From Secundilactobacillus silagincola (GTDB lineage: Bacteria; Bacillota; Bacilli; Lactobacillales; Lactobacillaceae), in assembly GCF_002583405.1 (NCBI RefSeq), contig NZ_BCMJ01000004.1, positions 124,001 to 188,000 on the forward strand: DNA of 64,000 nt. The letters are read 5' to 3'. Under the pieces are notes generated by a model, which saw only the letters and a program-made list of their open reading frames with translations, was not told the origin of the DNA and did no database searches. Shown here one piece after another: positions 59,294 through 64,000 of this stretch (the first letter of the stretch is position 1; each line of letters begins with the position of its first letter). A program made the translations under genes and the position numbers.

Positions 59294-60106
59294 CTAAAAT
59301 AATTTAGAATCGCCAGTGGGTACCAGGTAAATACCAAATGAACCGTAACCGCTAGGCCAATTATGGTAATCAGACGTATACCCATGAGGTGTGGCGTAAA
59401 TGCCAATCTGATAGCCCTTATACTTGGCCCGTTTTGACGCCGTATAGCCCTGTGCATCCAAAGCAGCACTGACTAGTTTCGAATAGTCCGTTTTGCTTGA
59501 AGTACTGATCCAGTTATAGGGCGTAAAAATACCAATGGCCGACGCGTTTTTATTGAGCTTCGAATACGTCACTGACTTGCTCACACCGGCATTCAAATCG
59601 TTTCGAGCATCGTTTGAATAACTTGAATTGAGAATGGTCCCCGGAAATAGTGCGAGTATATCTGCCTGTAATTTAGCCGCTTCACGCACCGATTTAATAC
59701 CTGCTAAACCACTGCCGTATGATTTCACAACTGCACTGTGAGCAAAGGCGTCTCTCGGATTATCGCCCTTAGTTAGATACGTGTGGTAAACTAATCCTTT
59801 AACTTTGCCGTTATTATTCGTTACTTGGTAATAGTAGCCGGTCTTTTTCCCAAGCTGAAGTTTAATTTGTTTGTAGACATACCACGTTGTTCGCGGGTAA
59901 TTCTTCAGATTATGAATCTTTTTAGTGTGAGTGGAATTCCACATATATTTATTACTGGTCGCCTTTGAATAGTAGGCAACATCGCTATAATTCTTTGTCT
60001 TTACTATTTTCCAAGCAGTTGCTGCCTTCCCCACTGTCGGTAGCGTAACTTCCCCTATACCGCCAAGTACTAGTCCCGCTGTCAATGCCATTACTAACTT
60101 TTTCAT
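59294..60106 (-). CDS. Secreted protein with a YMWN/NYPxTTW surface module
   Basis: 270 residues. Signal peptide to about residue 31 (KAATA). The module at about 35-115 (SNKYMWNSTHTKKIHNLKNYPRTTW, then Tyr-rich strands and GLVYHTYL) is very close to that of the protein at 20986-22392. The second half (residues about 130-270) is a CAP-like/unknown fold, with no catalytic motif I can name. Probably wall-associated; co-transcribed with the DUF1304 gene. Confidence 0.72.
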   Translation of the reverse strand: MKKLVMALTAGLVLGGIGEVTLPTVGKAATAWKIVKTKNYSDVAYYSKATSNKYMWNSTHTKKIHNLKNYPRTTWYVYKQIKLQLGKKTGYYYQVTNNNGKVKGLVYHTYLTKGDNPRDAFAHSAVVKSYGSGLAGIKSVREAAKLQADILALFPGTILNSSYSNDARNDLNAGVSKSVTYSKLNKNASAIGIFTPYNWISTSSKTDYSKLVSAALDAQGYTASKRAKYKGYQIGIYATPHGYTSDYHNWPSGYGSFGIYLVPTGDSKLF

Positions 60107-60187
60107 CTTGACACTCCCCCATTCGGATACATCATACGTTTAATTCAAATGTAGCAGAGGTAAACGTTGGTCGCAAGGGGGTTCCAC

Positions 60188-60230
60188 TAAAAAGCCCGCT
60201 TACCAGTTAGAACAACTGATAAGCGGGCTT
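60188..60230 (-). terminator. Terminator of the wall-hydrolase operon
   Basis: AAGCCCGCTTAtCAGTT pairs with AACTGGTAAGCGGGCTT on the minus strand, then TTTT. Confidence 0.92.
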
Positions 60231-60254
60231 AAATCTTCTATGCTATCTAATTAT

Positions 60255-60899
60255 TTATTGAATCGCCTTTTTAGCAATCTGATAGACTGTTGCTGCTTGT
60301 TGACCCTTCACATTTTCAATCTGCTTATTGTTCTGCCATTTGATTTGGTTGGCAGTCGTATCCTGAGCGCTAGAATAGACCGTGACTGCCCCCTTATCGA
60401 CGTCCTGATTGGTGATTTGATTTGTCTTTAGCTGCTGATTAACCTGAGCCGCTAATTTTTCCGGATCAGTCCGCAAGGTTTGAGTTGTATCAGTCACCGT
60501 TGTCACTGACCAGTTCTCCTTTTGCCAACTCACGTAAATGTGACCCATAACACCTTGTTCCGTTGCTTTGGTGCCATCGCTTAATTTCACTGTTTCACCA
60601 TTATGATCTTGGTCAGAGACTGCATCCGCTGCCTTAGCCGCTGTAGACTCAGTGGTTTGCTGATAAGTAGCAGTTGGCTCAGATTGACCCGATTGCTGAT
60701 AAGTCACTTTTGCGTTGGCCGTTGTTCCCGTCACTTTAGCAGCCGTAGCCGTTTGCGCACTAGTCTGAACCGTTTTAGGCACTGATAAATCCGCAGTGGT
60801 TGGCTGGTCATTACCATGAACCAGCGGACTCGCAAAGATAACTGCTGATAACAATCCCGTTACCAAGATGCCAGCTGGAATTAAAACGCGTTTTTTCAT
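60255..60899 (-). CDS. Secreted hypothetical protein
   Basis: 214 residues with an N-terminal signal (MKKRVLIPAGILVTGLLSAV, cleaved near residue 26-30). The mature N-terminal third is Thr/Gln/Ala-rich (linker-like); residues about 105-214 look folded (MGHIYVSWQKENWSVTTV). No known domain. ATG 60899 follows GAAGGAG. Last of three genes with 15-base gaps (NlpC/P60, GH25, this), so a role at the wall is likely. Confidence 0.7.
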   Translation of the reverse strand: MKKRVLIPAGILVTGLLSAVIFASPLVHGNDQPTTADLSVPKTVQTSAQTATAAKVTGTTANAKVTYQQSGQSEPTATYQQTTESTAAKAADAVSDQDHNGETVKLSDGTKATEQGVMGHIYVSWQKENWSVTTVTDTTQTLRTDPEKLAAQVNQQLKTNQITNQDVDKGAVTVYSSAQDTTANQIKWQNNKQIENVKGQQAATVYQIAKKAIQ

Positions 60900-60914
60900 C
60901 TCGATCACTCCTTC

Positions 60915-62042
60915 CTACTTCGTCGCATTAGCGTTTACGTAACCCATCCAGGTGTTGCCATCGTAAAGTGAGTAGTAAACTTTCCCGTTACCGGCAGTAT
61001 AAGTATATTTAGCCGTGTATGAACGACCATTCAAATTCGTGCTGTTGTACTTAGCAGTCGCGAATAGGAGACTATTCCACAGACTATAACCATTCTTCTT
61101 CAACGTCACTGTCTGATTATAAGCAGTTGGTTTCATGACCGTCATAGCGTTCTTATTAACATAGCCGACCCATTTGCCGTGTTTGTCATAGAGCGAATAA
61201 TAGGTTGAACCATTGTAATGATTATAGTAGTACTTGGCCATGTAGTCGGTCCCCACTTTAGTCGTTCCTTTTTTACTTGAGAAAACTAAGTTACCCCAAA
61301 TGGTGTAATTAGCCTTGGAAACGGTCACTACCTTGTTGTAACTGATAGCTCGCGATGATAGGAACCAACTGGTGTTCTTAACGTGCTTCTTGCTGGCATC
61401 CACATTTTGATTCAGCGCAGAAGAATGCCAAGCATCCGTGTACTGCCATAGAACGTGGCTCATACTTGGCTCAGCTGACTGATAGGCTGCTAACCAGTAG
61501 CCGTCATAGTTCTTCATGGACGTGGCAGCGTACTCGTTGGCGAAGCTTTGATAGGAATAAAATAAGATACGCTTGTGTGGCACCTTAGACCTTAACTCAC
61601 TGTACCAAGCCGCAGTCGCACTATTAGTCGTTCCGCTAGTAACGGTCTGATCCTCATAATCATTAACGTAAAAGGCTGCAGATGGTGCACGGGAATACAG
61701 ATCTGACGCTTCAGTTTTAGCGTCTGACGTACTGCTGTACTGGCTAAATGAATAGACACCGTACTTCAGGCCATACTTTTCGCATAGTGCAGCATTATTC
61801 GCAAAATCTTTGTCCTTATAGTCACTCCCATACTGAACACGCAAAATTACGAACGGAACGGTTTTCTTTAAATTCTGTACTTCGGTAGCCGTGAGCGCAC
61901 CTTGCCATTCTGATAAATCCGGAATCGAAGTCCCCACTGCTGCATGTGCCGTTGTTTGAACTGCCATGGCACCGCTAAATAGCGCTAAGCTACATACGAC
62001 CCATTTGAGACACGTTGTTTTTAACTGTTTTAAGTTCATCAT
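60915..62042 (-). CDS. Secreted GH25 lysozyme with two SH3-like repeats
   Basis: 375 residues. Signal peptide to about residue 34 (AHAA). GH25 muramidase domain at about 36-220: IPDLSEWQG (catalytic Asp region), YGVYSFSQYSS, NDYEDQ (the Asp-x-Glu pair) and WQYTDAWH. Two repeats of about 70 residues follow (VVTVSKANYTIWGNLVFSSKKG and VTLKKNGYSLWNSLLFATAK, each ending YYSLYDxxGxWxGYVN), of the GW/SH3-like wall-binding type. It should cut the glycan strand. Middle gene of the operon. Confidence 0.88.
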   Translation of the reverse strand: MMNLKQLKTTCLKWVVCSLALFSGAMAVQTTAHAAVGTSIPDLSEWQGALTATEVQNLKKTVPFVILRVQYGSDYKDKDFANNAALCEKYGLKYGVYSFSQYSSTSDAKTEASDLYSRAPSAAFYVNDYEDQTVTSGTTNSATAAWYSELRSKVPHKRILFYSYQSFANEYAATSMKNYDGYWLAAYQSAEPSMSHVLWQYTDAWHSSALNQNVDASKKHVKNTSWFLSSRAISYNKVVTVSKANYTIWGNLVFSSKKGTTKVGTDYMAKYYYNHYNGSTYYSLYDKHGKWVGYVNKNAMTVMKPTAYNQTVTLKKNGYSLWNSLLFATAKYNSTNLNGRSYTAKYTYTAGNGKVYYSLYDGNTWMGYVNANATK

Positions 62043-62057
62043 CTATTCACCTCAAAT

Positions 62058-62795
62058 CTACGACAACGTCATTGGGCGCGCATAACCGACCACGTGCCAC
62101 CACGGTGCGGAAATCGCTTCAGTAATGACCCCGTAGTTTTGAGCGTCGATCATTTTACCGTTGCCTGCAACGATACCGACGTGGGAAATACTGCTGGTAC
62201 TGCCACCAAAGAAAGCTAAGTCACCCGTCTTTATATTAGCTTTGCTGACATGGGCATATGTGTTGTATTGCGATTGAGCTGTCCGTGGCAGCGACTTATC
62301 TGCAGCTTTCTGATAAACGTACTTCGTTAATCCGGAGCAATCAAACGCACTGGGCCCATTAGCACCATAGCTATAAGGTTTACCTAACTGTTGTTTGGCA
62401 TAACCTAGTACGGTTGTTGAGGTGGCACCAGTTTTTAAATAACCGTGCCAGATCCAGCCAGAAACGCTTTTGCACTTATTAGTGATGTAGTAATAAAGAT
62501 ATGTAACACCGTTTGATTTCTTCATATACATTTTTTTAGTGGCTTCCCAAGTGGTATTGGGATAATTCGACAACGAATGGGTCTTTTTACTGAACGTAAT
62601 TGCACTGCCATTCAAACTTAAGTTGTAAGTGCCACCCTTTGTTGATTTTCTGACGTAAGTCTTGGGTGTCATATTGCTTTGACTAACTAACGTGGCATCT
62701 GCCGCACTGGCCTGCGTTTGAACACCAAAAAATAGGCAACACATAAAGCTCAATGCCATGATTAGTCCAATCCGAAGATGATATTTTCGACTCAT
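62058..62795 (-). CDS. Secreted NlpC/P60 endopeptidase with N-terminal surface module
   Basis: 245 residues. Signal peptide to about residue 32. A diverged copy of the NYPxTTW module (about 50-125: FSKKTHSLSNYPNTTWEATKK, GWIWHGYLK), then the NlpC/P60 domain with Cys in SAFDCSGLT, His in ISHVGIVAG, and GDLAFFGG. The catalytic domain is close to that of the 157-residue protein at 24555. First gene of a three-gene operon; a WalR-like box with overlapping -10 precedes it. Confidence 0.9.
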   Translation of the reverse strand: MSRKYHLRIGLIMALSFMCCLFFGVQTQASAADATLVSQSNMTPKTYVRKSTKGGTYNLSLNGSAITFSKKTHSLSNYPNTTWEATKKMYMKKSNGVTYLYYYITNKCKSVSGWIWHGYLKTGATSTTVLGYAKQQLGKPYSYGANGPSAFDCSGLTKYVYQKAADKSLPRTAQSQYNTYAHVSKANIKTGDLAFFGGSTSSISHVGIVAGNGKMIDAQNYGVITEAISAPWWHVVGYARPMTLS

Positions 62796-62840
62796 TTAAA
62801 ACACTCCCTCACTTGATTTCACTATCCACGTTACGCTGGT

Positions 62841-62860
62841 AATATAACGGGAGCGTTACA
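62841..62860 (-). promoter_or_regulatory. WalR-like box and -10 of the wall-hydrolase operon
   Basis: Minus strand TGTAAC-gctcc-CGTTAT (62860-62844) fits TGTWAH-N5-TGTWAH with one mismatch and overlaps a -10-like TATATT (62846-62841), located 46 bases upstream of the NlpC/P60 start. Confidence 0.4.
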
Positions 62861-63074
62861 TCAATCTTGCATAAAAATTAACAATAAGTTACGTGAAATG
62901 CATTTGCAATCATTTTGTTATAATTATAGATTGAGCCTTGTTATATCAGCTGTTTTGCTAATTTGTGTACCTTAAATGAAGCTTAAAAAGACCACTATAT
63001 TTGAATAATTATAAATTAAGTATAATAAAAATGGCATTGTACCTTATTCAATGCGTCAATATGGCCTAATCATG

Positions 63075-63187
63075 CGTCAAAACTTAGATTCCTGCCATTT
63101 AACGCAAATAAAGCCTATTCCGAAAAGTTCGTCGGAATAGGCTTTATTCACGTTAAATTCTGGAATCTACCAAGTTTTGTCACACAC
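63075..63187. repeat. R2 palindromic repeat, copy 4
   Basis: Outer arm CAAAACTTAGATTCC pairs with GGAATCTACCAAGTTTTG; TTTAACG pairs with CGTTAAA; inner AATAAAGCCTATTCCG pairs with CGGAATAGGCTTTATT. It lies directly after the candidate RNA at 63193 and could back up its terminator. Confidence 0.9.
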
Positions 63188-63192
63188 TCACA

Positions 63193-63390
63193 CAAAAAAG
63201 ACGCCCCATCACTGGGACGCCCATACAGCCACTTAGCCGAAACTAAATGGGTTCTCAAAAATCCACATTTCCTTTGAACCAAGGCAGCCGCAAATCCGGC
63301 GGTGTTACATTGCCTGCTGTGCAAAAAATCACCTAGTTGCTCGCGCAAACCGCTATTGCTAGCGACGTGATATTCTCGACTCATCGCATG
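63193..63390 (-). ncRNA. Structured non-coding RNA candidate, about 200 nt
   Basis: Promoter TTGCTT (63425-63420), 17 bases, TATGAT (63402-63397); strong terminator GGCGTCCCA/TGGGGCGTC with TTTTTT (about 63216-63191). Between them are many short perfect hairpins: GCTA-gcaa-TAGC and TTGC-gcga-GCAA, both with GNRA tetraloops, GCCG-gatttg-CGGC, and CCTT-ggttc-AAGG. A reading frame crosses the region but has no ribosome site and runs on through the terminator into an R2 repeat. I cannot assign it to tmRNA, 6S, SRP or RNase P RNA. Confidence 0.6.
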
Positions 63391-63435
63391 TAAAGTATCA
63401 TAGCACGGATTGATACCAGAAGCAAATCAACATCA

Positions 63436-63930
63436 TCATTTGTCGGTCGTTTCTGTATCCTCATCTTCGTCTTTCTTTTCCTGATTCTCTTTGATTTGAT
63501 CTAACTGCTTATCTAACCACGTTGCGATGGCAGTTGCCATATCAGCTTGATGACTGACAAAATCATCTGCCGAAGCCACCTTATCAATTCGCAAGGAAGA
63601 CGCATTGATATCTGGTGATTCAACAATGCTATAAACACTGATTGGTAAAGTATCATCATCCGCCAGCATCTTCTTCATGGCATTCAGATAACGTAATGGC
63701 AGATTGACCACGCTAGTTTCCAGATGTACTTGAATATCAGCATCCGTTAAGGTCAGCGTGGCCTGTGCCAATTTATTTTCGCCAATTGCTTTAACGATCA
63801 TATTGACCATTGGCTCAAGCGACTTAACCGCACCATCCTTTTTGATTTCAGCTAAACTGCTACCAAAATTCTGTGTATCATAATTTTCAGCTTCAACTTC
63901 TTCAACGAAGTCCTTTACTAAACTTTCCAT
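63436..63930 (-). CDS. Hypothetical acidic protein
   Basis: 164 residues, no signal peptide; highly acidic C terminus (KDEDEDTETTDK). ATG with GAGGTAA upstream. The stop codon of the partial gene upstream is only 11 bases before it, so they are likely co-transcribed. I do not recognise a domain; the middle has a regular strand/helix alternation (ATLTLTDADIQVHLETSV). Confidence 0.65.
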   Translation of the reverse strand: MESLVKDFVEEVEAENYDTQNFGSSLAEIKKDGAVKSLEPMVNMIVKAIGENKLAQATLTLTDADIQVHLETSVVNLPLRYLNAMKKMLADDDTLPISVYSIVESPDINASSLRIDKVASADDFVSHQADMATAIATWLDKQLDQIKENQEKKDEDEDTETTDK

Positions 63931-63941
63931 AGTTACCTCGA

Positions 63942-64000
63942 TTACTTATTTTGTTTGGCTTTTTCCTGCTGCATCTTTTTAATTTCTTCCAGCTTATCAT
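63942..64000 (-). CDS. C-terminal end of a gene that starts outside the window
   Basis: The minus strand reads ..DKLEEIKKMQQEKAKQNK then TAA (63944-63942), a charged helical tail. It is 11 bases before the 164-residue protein gene on the same strand. Too little is visible for identification. Confidence 0.6.
   Translation of the reverse strand, partial: DKLEEIKKMQQEKAKQNK

Noticed and set aside
63148-63384. 78-codon reading frame over the 63.3 kb RNA candidate
   Set aside because: It has no ribosome site, runs through a strong terminator into an R2 repeat, and its sequence is explained by structured-RNA hairpins.

Overview
The window reads as a chromosomal segment of a lactobacillus (Lactobacillaceae, Firmicutes). 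The evidence is moderate GC, strong AGGAGG-type ribosome sites with several TTG/GTG starts, tryptophan T-boxes, Spx, RNase Y, a maltose phosphorylase/MFS pair, and secreted NlpC/P60 and GH25 wall enzymes carrying a lactobacillus-type surface module. The combination suggests a heterofermentative lineage such as Secundilactobacillus or Levilactobacillus, but the genus is inference. No prophage, insertion sequence or CRISPR array is visible.

Layout. 1-5.6 kb: accessory locus with a lipoprotein, a protein resembling the uracil-DNA-glycosylase superfamily, a WYL-domain regulator and two acidic proteins of unknown function. Three promoters here carry the same 7-3-7 palindrome at the same distance from the -10 box, with two weaker candidates, which points to one small WYL-controlled regulon. 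5.6-16.6 kb: zinc-ribbon protein, alcohol dehydrogenase/TetR, MarR/B3-B4, GNAT, small proteins, tRNA-Arg, threonine synthase, and an nnrE gene broken by an amber codon. 16.6-32.5 kb: PepV, a YfcC-type transporter, a VanX-like dipeptidase, secreted proteins, a choloylglycine-hydrolase-family protein, a stand-alone ATP-cone-like protein, an Spx paralogue without its redox cysteines, a Na+/H+ antiporter, a nucleotidase and QueG. 32.5-45.8 kb: two sugar loci (GH13 glucosidase with a divergent LacI regulator; LacI regulator, MFS transporter and maltose phosphorylase) flanking RNase Y and housekeeping genes. 45.9-57.5 kb: a complete aromatic block, aroE-aroF-aroB leftward and trpEG then trpDCFBA rightward. 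57.7-64 kb: MarR, a DNA glycosylase, and a secreted cell-wall hydrolase operon.

The strongest regulatory features are in the aromatic block. The aro operon has what looks like a classical leader-peptide attenuator: a 21-codon peptide ending FSYYWSM, a terminator, and perfectly complementary alternative stems. trpEG and trpDCFBA each have their own Trp T-box, followed by a long hairpin repeat and a conserved 23-residue leader ORF. The first T-box is additionally interrupted by a copy of the same hairpin repeat.

That repeat (called R1 here) is a family of roughly 100-bp near-perfect hairpins at four loci. It has a conserved terminal loop and a conserved internal loop, but arms whose sequence differs between copies while staying complementary. 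A second palindromic family (R2) sits after genes and probably acts as a terminator. Three candidate non-coding RNAs (near 10.5, 20.8 and 63.3 kb) have no assignment I can defend.
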